Part shown: positions 31,986-45,557 of the stretch, in pieces
Layout of the letters: every line of letters begins with the position of its first letter
How positions within the stretch are numbered: position 1 is the first letter of the stretch
DNA from: Vandiemenella viatica
Lineage: Eukaryota > Arthropoda > Insecta > Orthoptera > Morabidae
Assembly (NCBI GenBank): GCA_031002005.1
Contig: JARYHS010013630.1
Coordinates: 236,723,539-236,787,538, forward strand
DNA: 64,000 nt
Direction: 5' to 3'
Translations under genes and position numbers: made by a program
Notes under the pieces: generated by a model
The model's database searches: none
Told to the model about the DNA's origin: nothing
Seen by the model: the letters and a program-made list of their open reading frames with translations, nothing else

Positions 31986-34900
31986 TTACGAAGGGTGCAA
32001 GATATACCAGAACGACAGAAAGTACAAATTTCAGAAATTCTTAACATTTTACCAAAACGTGCATTACAACTAAAAACATTAAAATCGCCTTTTCTCTTTC
32101 TTTCAGTACGTTAACATGCTTTGGCTTGATTCATCAAGTGAGCACGCACGCCTGCAAGTTTGTAATTGCGTGCCGATGTGGCGCTCGAAGTGCGAGCTTC
32201 TTATCAGAGCAGTGGGTTGGTTTGTTATTTCGCTACCTGTACCGTGGAGTCAACACAACACGCGAGTCACACTCGTGAAATTCATTGTGACTCGTAATTT
32301 TTAATGAACAGCTTTATCACAGGTTGTACATTTCTTTTATTTGTAACGCTTCCGACAACTCATTCCGTGCACTGTTGGTTTTTAAATTTTCAAATCAACA
32401 TTTACACTTACATTGGTAGCGTGGTTAGTGGACACAAGGTATGCGTGTAATGTCTCAAGTTGCACGAAACATTGCGTGGAAATTAATTTTTGTTTGATAA
32501 CGTTACTTCCTTTGGTATTTGCTTCAGAAAGAATGGACTCACGTAAACAAGTCTGCATAAAAAAAGTTGTTACTGGAGAAATTGCTAATATAATATTTCA
32601 ATGTTGATTGGGATGTAATAGAGTGTAAGAACTACATTTAAATAGAACGAAATTCTGATGACCATCACACAAATGCACTGCATATTTACTGAAAACTGTA
32701 GCACAAGAGCAGTGTTAAATCGAAAATTGATTTATTAGATCTTTTTAAAGAAGGTAATAGGCTATTTGACAGTATTGAAAATATATTATAAATTTTAGTC
32801 ATTTTTGTGGATTTATGCTTCAGGAAGCTAATTTTTTGAATTTTGAAAAGAAAAGAGGATTTTTTTAATAATAAAAAAATAGCGAAATAAAAATTACATT
32901 TTCTTACCTCTGGTTACGTGACAGAAAACGCTCTAGGATTGGTGGTCGCTTTAGTGACGTCACATGTCTGTAAACGCTGCGCCTGCCAATGGCGCGATTC
33001 CTATTATCAAGTTTTCAACTATTTTTATTGTTTGTTCCTCGGTATTTCTTGTTATTGATGAACGTTAATTTTGAATACAAAATCGAGAACATTTTGTAAA
33101 AGCCTACAGCGGAAAAATATCGAAAATAGACGCCTTATTTGTGGGGATAGCTATAGAAACAACCGCTGAGTTTTATTCTGTGGAGCTTAAAAATGGAACA
33201 ACTTCAATTTGGCACTGCAACAAAATCACTTAACATTTACATCGCGATACACGTAGTCACTAGCAGTTTATTTACTCAGAATAACTAAATTCCTCTTATC
33301 TTATGCTGTAAGAAGGTAAATCTGGTCCAGGCTGCATTTCAACCTAACCTCTATCTCTGCTGTTATTACCACTACAAAACCAAACAATACTCACACACCT
33401 TATATGCATCAGAATTACATTTCAAATAGTAGCAACATTTTCAGCAACTGGATTTCTGGGTTGCGTAGCATTAGCTATCACAATTTCACTATGCACCTTC
33501 AGTGTGAAATGCAATACTACTGAAGCAAACGCAATAACACATTCACTGTATCACGATGTAAGCTTGATCTCAATATTTGCAGCAGCACGCTTATATAAGA
33601 AATTAATCAGAACATGTGATTATTGTGTGGTACATTAACATTGGCCTACTAAAAATTTGCTAGTGAATTAAAATTCATTACAGCTTTTGAGATGCAGTAA
33701 TTTATGATAGAGAAATGAAAGCGTAATTGGCACAATTCACAGTAAAGTAGAACGGCAGTTTAATGTTAGGATTGTGATTGTTAGCACACTAATATTTTAG
33801 TGCGGTATATTCGTGGAAATGCCATATTTTGCTAAAGAATTATTAACAGTTATATTTTGTAGTTACTTGTAAGTTGTTGAGATTCATGTTATGCTTTCCA
33901 ATATTAAGTGGCTTCTGTTGATAAACAATAACCATATCTGTTTTGTAAAGGAACAGTTCTATCCTCCATCACTATGATTGAATTTTCTTTTTCTTTAGAA
34001 TGTTTATAACTGATACAATTTTCTCTTCGTGGCAGGTTTTCAACTGCATTTTGCAAGAGAAGGACAATTTACACTGATAGGATGGATACCCGCATCCAGA
34101 CACAACTAGAGGCAACAATTAAATTCAGCATTACTTACAAACTGCTCAGATACACTTTGAGTGTTAAACTTTCAAGAGAAGAACTTGAATAAAAAAGTAT
34201 TAGATTATACGGGCGGCAAGGAATGCACTGAAAGCTTCAAGCAGACTAACTCCCTCCTAATTATTTTGGCTTTCTTTGTTGAATACTGTGACCATGCAGT
34301 GCTAAAAAGATTTAAATGTGAAATATGTATTAAATCTACATGAGAAGCTATGCCTGTTTAGAGTGACAACACACAAACACTAATACTTCACCATAGAATC
34401 AATAAATATGAGAAATTTTAATTACATTAAAGTTTATAAATTAATTTATTGTGATAAAAATAAGTATTTTAAAAGTTTTCATTTGAGAGAGGTCTGGGAA
34501 ACTCATAAGATTTAAGAGGGCTGATTTTATTCTCAGTGATTCCGGATCTGAAAGAGGCTATTCAAAGGACAGTGTTCTGTTCAACTTCTTTTGCAACTTC
34601 TTTGAGTAATTTTACACCTTCACTTTCAAAACCATCATCATTTTTTGTCAGTATTAGAACTCTCTTCAATAAGTTGAACAATGGACGATAGTTTTTCTTC
34701 AGTAACATAAGAAAAATCAGACTATGAAAAATTTAATAAACCAGTTTTCTAAAAGATGTATATAATCCATTTTCATTTATTTTATTTCAATGAGTTAAGT
34801 GGATTAGCTGTTTATCAGTTATTTTTACTCTGCATTGTGCTTATGTGATATAATACATTTGTGACTAAATGTGAAATTCTTGCTAATTAATGCTGCACTT

Positions 34901-35988
34901 CCAGTAAACACTGAGCCAAACACACTTGCTTACTCTTACTCTGTGTGAGCGTGTGTAAAATTTGAATAAAATAATCCAATTGTTGAATATTATTATTATT
35001 TTAAAAACCGATGTTAGCTGTTGTATTTGGTAAAATATTTGTGCTCTCAGCAAATTAAACAGATATTATCTACATGTCTGCTGAGGTTTCATGTATATGC
35101 TTGTTAAAGTGCAAGCTGATGAAGAAAACAAGATACTGATTTTTCTACAGCATGTGGAAGGGGAAAACAAACTAAAGATCAATTTTTCTAATGGAAAATA
35201 AATATCACTGAAATTGTCTTTATCAGTAAATATCGATAAATTTTTTTCTATTTGAAAAGAAATATCTCTGACATTGTCTTTATCGCAAATAGCAAAAGAT
35301 TCGTTCATTAGGCTAAAATGGCTATTAATTGTTGACCAATTTATTTTCTGATTAATAATAACGTTGAATCATTTCCAAGTTTTTAGGAAGTTAAAAAAAT
35401 ATTTTTCAAACACTTTTGCTTCTATTTAGAAAAATGTTAAATAGTGCCTACGTATGATATTTTGAGGTAAAAAGCTAAAAAGAAGTGTTTGAAGCACAAC
35501 AGAAAACAATTACTATAATATTTCGCTCATAGTCTTCTATCGCGTCTGACGGGAGCTTATGCCTAACTTGCATGACGTCACGAAATGAGAGGCCAAGCAT
35601 TCTCCTCTAAGTGGTAGTGGCGTCAGGCAGCAAACGAGCGTTTTGACGGGCTTTTAAATACTTTAAATTTTACGTAAAATGAGCACATTCGTTGAAAAAT
35701 AAATAGTACTCGGTGAATAAAGTGTACCTATAAACAATTTAGAACCATTTAAAAAAAGTAATCAAATACCCTATTTCCCGTTGTTAAATCCGACAAATTC
35801 ACAATAGCTACCAATAGAAAAAAATGTTTACTGAATCACGCTATTAATGTATTACGTCGCTAGTCAACTGCCTTGACACTATATGTGTGATTGATAGTTA
35901 GTAATATTTACAATACAAAGTAAGATATTTTTTTCAGCATAGGTATTCTTGTGAATCACACTATTAACATTTCTCACATAAGTTAATG
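31986..35988. other. Unassigned, AT-rich
   Basis: No gene supported. A TGACGTCAC word occurs at 32955 and again, in the opposite overall context, near 35572. At 35187-35290 two ~40-base words ('AAATATCACTGAAATTGTCT' and 'AAATATCTCTGACATTGTCT') repeat at a spacing of about 62 bases. The block between could be an unrecognised element. Confidence 0.35.
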
Positions 35989-36290
35989 TTTTTTTTTTTC
36001 TGTCGTCTGTCTTTCGACTGGTTTGATGCATTCCTCCATCCGTTCCTATCTTGTGTTAACCTCTTCATCTATACATATACCTTACAACCCACGTCCTCAA
36101 TTATCTGCTTCATATATTCTAATCTCTGTCTTCCTCTACAGTTCTTAGCTTCGACTGTTCCCTCCACCAGCAAATTAACTAATCCAGCATGTCTCAAAAC
36201 ATGACCTACCAGCCTGTCTCTTCTTTCTGTAAGCTTCATCCACAAACTTCTTTCCTCACCCATCATTTCCCACTGTACCAATAATAATAA
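35989..36290 (-). pseudogene. LINE 3' end (RTE/L2-like) with A-tail
   Basis: On the minus strand, 36281-36069 encodes RRDRLVGHVLRHAGL, then LVEGTVEAKN, CRGRQRLEYMKQIIEDVGC and a stop, the usual last segment of one insect LINE group ('RRD.L.GHILRH...L....IEG...GKRGRGR.R..Y..QI..D.GC'). A 3' UTR with 'CAAACCAGTCGAAAGACAGA' follows, then an A-tail (plus-strand T run 35989-35999). The element is 5'-truncated at about 36290. A diverged sister copy lies at 6995-7215. Confidence 0.8.
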
Positions 36291-36449
36291 TAATTTGTAG
36301 TAGATCTTTTCCTTCCTTTCTGCCTTCCTCAGTTTAGAATAAGCTGGTGGATTTGCTACAAATATACAAAAGTATTAAAGGTATGTGGCATGCGGGATTC
36401 TTGATACTTTAAGTATTTCATACATATTATTTCTATTAGGTATTTTTTT

Positions 36450-36985
36450 AACAAGCCATTTTCTTACTTCATATCTAACCAAAATCGATAAATGAGATAT
36501 CTTTTTAAAGATCAAGCTATCTGTTTTCGTTTAATCATATTCAAAAATGTCAATATATCTAAAATGAGTTTTTTTTGCACCACGAACCATTTATTTCCTT
36601 GTATTCCTAACCGAAATCGATAGATCTCCGCTTTGGTGACATCATACGTTAAGAAAGGAATTTTTCGGAATTATTCCTTTAAAGGACAAGAGTATCAATA
36701 TTTCTACATTTTTGTGTCAAGAGCCATTTATCTAACCGATAAAGATAAATGAGGTATCATTTTAAAGATTAAGGGCTCTGCTGTGGTCACAACATATTTT
36801 AAGAAAAGAATTTTTTGGAATTTGTCCCTTAAAGAGCAAAAGTATCATTATTTCCATTACGTGTTTTTTTCCCACGAGTAATTGATGTACCTTGATATCT
36901 AAGCGAAATTGAGGTATGAGGTATTATTTTAGGGATTTAAGGTCTCCGCGTTGGTTGCATCATATTCGCGAGATAGCAGCAGCAC
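36450..36985 (+). repeat. Degenerate tandem repeat, ~130-155 bp period, about four units
   Basis: The order 'GCCATTT..CTAACC', 'AAATCGATA', 'TTTTAAAGAT', 'TTAAGAAA.GAATTTTT.GGAA', 'CTTTAAAG..CAA.AGTATCA.TATTTC' and 'TTTTTTT.CAC/CAA' recurs with units starting near 36452, 36584, 36721 and 36874. Units differ by many substitutions and small indels. No coding meaning. Confidence 0.7.
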
Positions 36986-38055
36986 ATATCACAGAGATGT
37001 TAATAAACTGCTTCACTGGCGTCGACTTACACTAGACAAATAAACAATTGATACAAAAGAGGCGGTTCTTGTTTTGTCCTATTGCAAGCTACCACATTAC
37101 TATTCATCGTATTCGCGGAATTTTCGCATGGTTCATCTAGTCCAGTTATAATTTGATAGTACGAATAGAATGGGAACATTCTTTTAGTATGAATTTATTA
37201 TGAATTATTTTAGTATGAAATACTGATATTGTAAAACCGGTTTTTCGAAATGATATTGGTGTTAGTCAGTCGACTTGTTTGCATTGTTCCGGAAACTAAA
37301 ATGTTTTACTGCTACGTAACTTCTAGAATCCTAAAACTACTGCTTCAAAATATGCCTAAATGACCGCCAACTAAAGAAAGTTATTGCATCAGCTGCCGTT
37401 AGGTAAATTACCAAACAGAACACACTAGACGGCAGAGTGTAATAGATCCCATCATTGTTGTTATCAAGTGATAATTTAACAGAAATCGGTTCTTTAACAA
37501 ATATCTTAAATAGTGAACTAAAACTATTTTAATGCAAAACTAATAGCTGCGTATCTTCTTTATCTCTGTGTAAATTTTAATATGTACATACAAACAATTA
37601 TTTTCAATGGCTCACAGGCTAAAACAGAGTGAAGGGAAGAAATTACACCGCAAAACAAACGAAAGACATTAGAAAACATTAAAACGTGAATATACCTGTC
37701 AGTCTGAAAGTCTACTTCTTCCACATGATTATACATGAGAATTCTAGCTAATTCTAAAGGTTTTCATCTCAAACGTAAAAGACGAAGGTGGTATGAAGTT
37801 ATCAATTGCATTATAAATAATTAATGCATTGATATGAAATGTAGCTCGTAAGTACATGGCAGAAATTATAAACCCATTGTGATTGATTAAAATGGAATTA
37901 TAAATAAATGAATAAATATTTGATTTAATGTAATACATATATGACATATGTAACACAAATATATAAAAAACCAATGATTTTATTAATTCGAGCGATCTCA
38001 ATATTTATAAAATTGCTGTAGTTTAAACCGAATTTAAGAACATGAGAAGCGTGGT

Positions 38056-38330
38056 TCAATTTTCATTGACAGGAAGTTTGCTGTCTGGTTGGTTGCCGTC
38101 TGGAGGCAGATCAGGTGTGTCGTACAGCAGATGCGTCAGCTGCGAGGTTAGGCGAAGGTCGTTCGTCGGCAGGTAGCCGGGACAACGCCACTGCCGTGAC
38201 CCTGTGTGGCGCAATCTGCTTTCATTGAACCCGTGTGTACTCCGGCAGTTCTGCCACATGCTCTTCCAGAAGTCCAAGACCGCCACGGTCACGGTCACGA
38301 AGGATCCAATGAATCGCCTCCTCTCAACTT
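38056..38330 (-). other. GC-rich exon-like block, unidentified
   Basis: An 80-codon minus-strand frame (38298-38056) lies in a block clearly richer in GC than its surroundings. It includes RHTGSRQWRCPGYLPTND and LTHLLYDTPDLPPD. No family was recognised, the opposite strand also has a 66-codon frame, and no clean acceptor/donor pair brackets it. It could be an exon of an unseen gene, a gene relic or an accident of composition. Confidence 0.25.
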
Positions 38331-41300
38331 ACAGCACTACACCCTCACCACATAGCTGGTCTTCCTTTCGTAGAGGAGTAATCTTGGCCAATATAGAAGG
38401 ATGACGCCTCCCATATACAATTTAAAAAAAAAAAATGTTACCACGTGCACAGATGAATCGTTCTAAAGAAACGTATTTTGTAATGGATTTCGGCGATAAT
38501 ACTCACAAACGACAGTCGCTATTTGTTACAGCACTAAAATAGTCCTTTGTCCTAAGCTAGTTAGGTTTACAATGTCTCTCTTTGATATATGCAGCAAGCC
38601 TCTGTATTTGGTCACCGTATTTGAAAAAAAATAATCGTTTCAGAAGTCAACTGTTGTGTATTTTTATGGCCCATATCTTAAATTGTCAATTTCGCCCAGT
38701 GTCCACAGTGCAGGTTTCCCCTTATAAAATCCTTTGCCTCGAATTCCATCTCCATTACGTTCATTCTTCAATTCTCTCAGTTTCATCAATAAATGTTTCC
38801 GGAGGCAAAGTGAAACATAACAGTCTATGTGATGAGCCAGGAGCGATGTGGTGGCTTAATTATAGGTCTTCATTTATTGCGTAAGTGAAAGAAGTCCCTT
38901 GCTATAATAGTAGAACCAGCTGCGTAAAAACGCGACAAATCACCACACAAGAAAATAATTACGACTCTAAGTTGAACAGTATTGTTTATACAACTCAGAG
39001 AAAACCTGTTGCGGAAAACATAAGACTGTCTACAGTACTGGCAAAAGTGAATAGTTACCGGGTCTTATATATTCACAACCTTCGGTATATACCGACACTA
39101 AAGTTCTGAGATATTATATTTGTTGATTCCAGTTTTATATAGACGTGACCACGGTTAAGATATATTTTAAATTCAGTTGTTATGGAACTCATAACAACTA
39201 CTTAGCTTCTGTATTCAAAAGTGACAACTGGTGTTGAGATACGTATTCTATTGTCAACGAAAGGAAATCTACAGAAAGTAAGTATCATTTTAGACCTTGG
39301 TGTAAAAATTTTTCGGAACTGCAGGAATAAAAATACGCAAATAGACATACATTGGTAATTAAATTTCCCAGTGAAAAAGATTTGCAGGGGCAACTGACAG
39401 ACGACTGGTGTTATAAAATAAATCAGGTAATGGCGAACGAAAGAATAATAGAAGGAAATGAATGACAGTCTAGTGATCTACTTGCGACCAGCGCAATCTA
39501 TGGCGAAGGTGAACCAGTAACACATTCTGTTCAACCAGTCATCTTGTTAATATGGCAATTTACTAGATATGTTAAACGTTCTGTAATCGTAATGAGCCTG
39601 TGCTCATTTTCTCTTACCTTTAGGACCTTTCTTACTTTTTGAAACATATTCTTGTAAACACACGAAAAAGACTGCTAATGTGCAGAAGTAAAACATGTTT
39701 GATATTTTCGTTCTGGACGGTGTTGCAACTAACTTATTAAAATATATACTTGGTTTTGTTTACAGATTTCTCATTTCGAGCGTTTTTTTTTTAAATTATT
39801 TACTAATTGCAGTTTAAGAAATGACTGATATAGAGGAAATTTGGTATTAACTTTGATGCCAGTGAATATGTTCTTGAATAGCCTGCATAAGCATTTAAAA
39901 CTTACATATCATTTTTTCATTAAATCTTCATTATTTTGTTTCAAATTCTGTGCTTTTTCCATAATCAAAGCTTTAATTATGTATGTATTTCAGCACTCCT
40001 ACCTATAAATGTACTTAACTTCGTGGTGATGCGAGAGAGAAAGGTACTGATTACTATTCTAACTTCTCTAAAATTGGAAAGTGTGAAACAGTGCCTTGTA
40101 ACAGCATAACTGAAACCACAATCGAAGTTAGATGCGACGATTTTGTATCAAAGATATGTTCAACAATCAGTCATCTATCACAAGAAAAGAGAAATACAGA
40201 TACGGTAGTTGTTTCATTCATGATCGAAGTTTAATGTTAAGAAAGATCTTCCATTTGGTCCGTAGATTTACAGTCAGCATTAAGTTAGTCAGAATCAACA
40301 ACTATCAGGTAGCATTCTGGCACTCTTTTTGCGTCTGGAGCTAAATCAGAAGTGCCTGGACAGGATCTTTGATAATAAAGCGAAAATTACATTATTAATT
40401 AGTGATCCTAGAGTTCTACTAAAATCATTTTGCGACACAACGGAAAATTGAGATACCATGGCAGTAGTGAATTCAAGCTAGGACGACCTTTCCGAATGTA
40501 GGACCCAACGGAGAAGCCATGTGCGACTTTTATTTATTAATTTCATCTCGTGTGTTTCATTGTGTCACTCAGAGCACCCGTAACTAGCTGTTCTTGGTTT
40601 GGGAGACATTTCAACAGTAACAGGTGAATATATGTAATTATGTAAATATATTAAATAAATAATTAATATATTATAATTAAACTTCTCCATTTAGAAATCA
40701 TAAGCTGCGCATACTTACAATGTTGTTGTATACTACATTCACCACCATTAATAATTAAACTAAGTGTTATTTTGTTGAGAAATTCCAGTCAAACCAGCAC
40801 ACGTCCAGGTTTGTATGTATCCTATTTATGATACATTCATTAACTTAGTTACTATTTATAACCTCATCTAAAAGTGTATTAAAATACAAACAAAGCAAAT
40901 AATAATCGAATTTAAATTTCACTGTAACAACAGTTATTTCGTATAAAGACCAATCTGACAAGAGCAACGTATTCTAAAAATATTATAAATTCAGCTATAC
41001 AGTTAGGATGGTTATTAGGTTGAGTTGCTATTACAGAAAAAAAAAAACTTCTAGAAAATTCCAGTCAGCAGAGAGTAATTATATTTTCTGCGTATTTGGT
41101 ACTTGGTATGGAATACCAGATAGCGATAACTCAGAAGGGTTTCACTAGTAAGAAGGAACTGAAGCAAATTAATTGTAAATGTGGGAGGTAAATAGAAATA
41201 CGGTCATAATTATCTTGTTGAATATTTCAGATTAATTTATGAATGCTTGTGACACAAACATGTTATGCATGTTGTATTACCAGTAAAAGGAGAAATGAAA

Positions 41301-42079
41301 TATTCCACAAGTCTTACGTAACTTGGTTTTTGCTTCAGATAAGAATGCCTCCAATATTATTTTCTGCAAGAGTGGAGTCATCTAATTCATCACTTCAGAT
41401 TGCTCTCTTCTTAACGGCCTTCGATTGCAATCAGGAAAATCCTTGAGTTAAGTGACACTGCAGATTCTAACACACTACTATTTTACTAACCAGGAACCAT
41501 TCCCAAAACTAAATGATTAATGAATAACTTCCCACAATTTTACTGCTGCAGTAAAGATAATGTGAAGACAAGAATATGTTGCGTTCCACTTGTTAAAAAT
41601 TTGGCTTCAATTTTTTTCCAAAAGTAAACAATGTAATAAAATATGTAATTAAAATGGGATTCTGTTTATATATTTTCATCACGCTTTTCTAAAATGCAGT
41701 GTCTATTAAGAAATTAATATACTTTAACTGAAAATAAACAGAAATCAAGATAAACCAATACAAAAGTCTTTGTATTCACGACGTCACCCGCGATTTTCAA
41801 GCTCAGTTTGCGTCTGCAGTTTTATTCCAGTTTACGCTTCTCGATCACAGCTGGATTGACTTGAAGTTCACTGTACACACAAGGTGTATCTATTTAAGTT
41901 AAATTTCATTGCTCTCAAAAGTAGACTTATTCGTTCTGTATATAACTTCAACAGTTCAATAATAGGCAATCCGCACTATAGATTTTAATGGGGGAGGATT
42001 TCGAGAAATGGTGACAAAAGTATAGCTGTCAGGTTATAAAGCTTTCAGCCGTTATTATGGTACCAAATGCTTCGCAGAA

Positions 42080-42590
42080 TATACATTGCGACTATGATGC
42101 CCTCCATTGTCTTCCGACGTTTCAACAAGGGTCAAAGCTGCTCCTTAGTCGACTAATAGTAATGCTGTTCCAACCAACAATTGATGAGCATAGAACTAAA
42201 ACTTGTATTGTTTGCATGTAGCACGTTTTTGACCAACGTATTTGTTTTTAATTAATCCATAGTTTCATGCTTTTCGTGGTAAGAAAAGTGAGAAAGGTTA
42301 TTGAAATAATAAAGCAGTAAAATAACTTAAATACAGATGGCGGGTAAGATACAATTCTAATGTGTAAATATGCCTTAATTAGATAAATAACATTATGATC
42401 AAAGTCATACCACAGAGATTACAAGACTTACATCTATAAGTATTATGCTCAACCGATAGTTTGTTTGGAGTCCATATTCTCTCCACTATAAGACGAGAAC
42501 TGTCTGATACAACATAAGTCTCTAGTACACCAAGAACATTCCTGAAGAAGACTATAGACCACGGTTAAAACGTCTGAAGAGGAAAGCATC
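42080..42590. repeat. Possible degraded Penelope-like terminal words
   Basis: 'CTTCCGACGTTTCAACAAGG' (near 42112, reading GAAACGTCGGAAG on the minus strand) and 'CCTGAAGAAGACTATAGACC' ... 'AAAACGTCTGAAG' (near 42540, plus strand) resemble the CTGATGAAGG...GAAACGTC words common at Penelope-like element ends. Neither keeps the full CTGATGA...GAAA core, and no RT is present. Confidence 0.25.
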
Positions 42591-43944
42591 ATAGACAAAG
42601 ATTATACGCAGCGAATATTTTGGCGACAAGCTGTTAGCCAGATAATTATAGTCGGGTTAAGACGCCCAGTTGTGTGAAATATGGTCAAAATTTTTGGAAT
42701 GGTGTGTATCTGAATGTGAAAAACTAGAAACAAAATATGAATATATTGTGCTTTCAACTCAATTGAATTTTTGTTCCGCTTTTTATTTACTGTTAAAATG
42801 TTGTATGTTTACCTGCAAGAATCTATACCGCAATGTGACGCTGCTTTGTTTTCTGCCTCTCTTCCGTTTCTTTACAGTGCCTGTTTAAATATGTGTGTTT
42901 TAACGTGTGTTTATTTTGTTTTCTACCATAACTTGGATGTGCAAACGTAACACAGAAAACTTACAATACGGTAAACAAATCAACGAACAAAAAAATCGGT
43001 TGCATTGATAATCACAATTTATCAGCAGATTTCAGTAAAACAGTCCACAACATCCAATTATTAGTGAAAGAAACGTCCACATTTTGAGTTCATATATACA
43101 TATAAGGGAGAAGGAGAAAACATATTTTCCATAGCGACATTGGTTATAAGAATGCATAATTTTCTAAACCTCTTTGAAAATAATTTGCATGTAGTTGCCA
43201 AGGACATCTGCCAACATTTAAAAAATCCACAACCTGCCTTGGAAATTTCAAAATTTGTCGTGTGGTTCTGTGACCAACGAACGTATTAAACTTGAAAGCA
43301 GAAGCTTGTTGAATAACGAATGTCAGTGTGAGAACCATGTGTATCAGCATGTGGCTATTGTATGAACATTTATACCTGGCCGTTGTAACATTTAAATTGA
43401 TAACAGTTCATAATATTTCTATTTCAGCACTAAATGTTATTTGGCCATTAGTAATATAACGGTATAAATAAACTTGTAGAATTATTCCGTCATCTCTGTG
43501 CCATTTTTTCAGTATATTCATTGACAGAAATTTTTTGTAGCAATGAGGATTAGGAAAACTGTATTTTGAACTACATTTTATGTTTTTCGACTAGGCGAGG
43601 AAATCAGAACAATAAATTTGGTAGAGAACGGAAGAAGAGCATACTGAACGTTGCGAACAGTTAACTGCATTAAAAGACAGTTGTTTTAGTTGTGGAATAA
43701 ATTTATTATTAGTTAATACTTTTGGTGCATACATTGAAACCAAAAATAAAGCATTAAATAAGAATATCTGAAAATATTAAGTTTTTATCGAAGACGAAAT
43801 TTCTAAAAACATTTAAAATCTTTCATTGTATTTATAAGTTTTGCAGAGACATAAATATATTGATTAAGAATCAATAAACTAGAAACGTAACTGAATGATA
43901 TTAATGTATAAACAATGAAAATCAAATTTTAATTTATAAGCTTC

Positions 43945-44175
43945 CAGTCTCGGTAGAGGGCCAGAGTGCTGGCTCCACGTGCTAATGGTCGCTTCGAGTC
44001 CGGCCGAGAGCATGGGTGTTTAGTGTATTTGTCGTGTGTGTCTACATGTCGTGTCCTTCCTATGGCGTCTAGAGTTAATTGCAAAATAATACACAATGGA
44101 GAAACTGAAAACACTGGATGATCTGAAATCACACTTGAGCTGGCTGTATGGCATAAGAGAAGCCAAATGCAATTT
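43945..44175 (+). repeat. SINE family B, copy 2
   Basis: Shares with 26340-26552 the head 'CTTCGAGTCCGGCCGAGAGC', 'ATGGGTGTTTAGTGT' and the tail 'TTGAGCTGGCTGTATGGC', with an extra ~50 bases in the middle ('...GGAGAAACTGAAAACACTGG...'). The B box reads GCTTCGAGTCC (one change). It ends in an A-rich tail. No clear target duplication. Confidence 0.8.
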
Positions 44176-45398
44176 TAAAAAAATTAGGCACTGGAACTCG
44201 ATTTAAAAAGGACTGGCAATTTAGGAAATATATCGTAGAAGGTGCGCATTCCGATGGTATTTATTTCATAAAAAGCAGTGATTTAGTTAGTAGTAACCAA
44301 TTATAAAACGAACCATCCGTCATTTATTCTATGGAGGTGAAATTTTTATACATTCACTTTCTAATGTAATACTAAAATGTCATTTTGTTTTTGTATGGAA
44401 TACATAGAAATTTTTGTTCATTCAGGTGGCACTAAACCAAATTAATCACAATTCCGTCTACGTCACACAGACCGAAATACAGATCTTTCCTCATGAACCG
44501 CAGGTGACGGCGCATTGTATAAAACTATGCTTCTCCCTTAGCTAAAGACGTGTTTTGATGGAATTTTATAGGTACCTAATTTGAATAATCGCAGTTCCGC
44601 ATAACAGAGAGAAACTGATTGATCCGGTTTATGAATTTTTGCTTTAATGAATTCTTTGTCTTGAAATACAGCATTCTGTTAATTTGCTATAACCAGTCAT
44701 GCTCTTAACGAATGAAGTAAGAACAACGTACAACTTTTGGATTATGAAATAAAAAAATTTTAGTCTAGTCTATCTGCAGAAGATATTACACCAATCATTT
44801 TTTCAACTACTAGAGGAGTGTGTCATGAAAATACCCACAATTTGTGTGAAATTGTATCCTCCTCTCCTTTATATTTCCCCACGTTCGCATTGTTCTTTTT
44901 ATTAATATTCTTTCTTCTCCCAACGTATGTACGCCTTATTACCTTGTTTTAGGAATTCTGACACATCACCAAATAGTATATATTCAGCGCCTCTGTAATG
45001 TCGGGAAAGATACTTCATAGTGAGGGGATTTAGTTACATTAAATTTATATTTAGATTCTGTATTCACAGAGTTTTTCTAGTAAATTACACTCTTCTCATA
45101 TTAAGAAAGTCCCTATCCGCGCAAAAAGTTTATTCCACAATATCCTATAAAGCTCAGCGGTAATTGACACTTTAAAAGTTCTACTCAAATCTATACGTTC
45201 ACAAGGATAAGGACATTTAGCTTTTAACATTAACTCCGCATATTTCATCGAAATAAAAAGAAAGAGATATATTTGAGAGCTTACTTCACTGTAATCAGTT
45301 CGACGCTCTGCTACATCGTGCATCTCGTAAATGAACTGCGAGCAGGATAGCCGAAGAACTTAAGCAAACTGGCACGACTGAGGGCCCGCTTTGTAGCG
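44176..45398. other. Unassigned non-coding sequence
   Basis: AT-rich; no gene or repeat recognised up to the TA target of the Tc1-like transposon. Confidence 0.45.
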
Positions 45399-45400
45399 TA

Positions 45401-45429
45401 TACACTCCTGGAAATTGAAATAAGAACAC
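45401..45429. repeat. Tc1-like left terminal inverted repeat
   Basis: Begins TACACTCCTGGAAATTGAAA and is the reverse complement of 46798-46826 except at one base. Confidence 0.93.
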
Positions 45430-45557
45430 CGCGAATTCATTGTCCCAGGAATGGGAAACTTTATATACACATTCCTGGGGTCAGATACAACACATGATCA
45501 CACATACAGAACCATAGGCACATAGACACAGGCAACAGAGCATGCACAATGTCGGCA

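Larger units (their letters stand above)
36986..43944. other. Mostly unassigned, AT-rich
   Basis: No gene supported. The exon-like GC-rich block at 38056-38330 and the Penelope-like words at 42080-42165 and 42530-42590 are described separately. An A-run at 38428-38436 ends the GC-rich block region. Confidence 0.4.
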
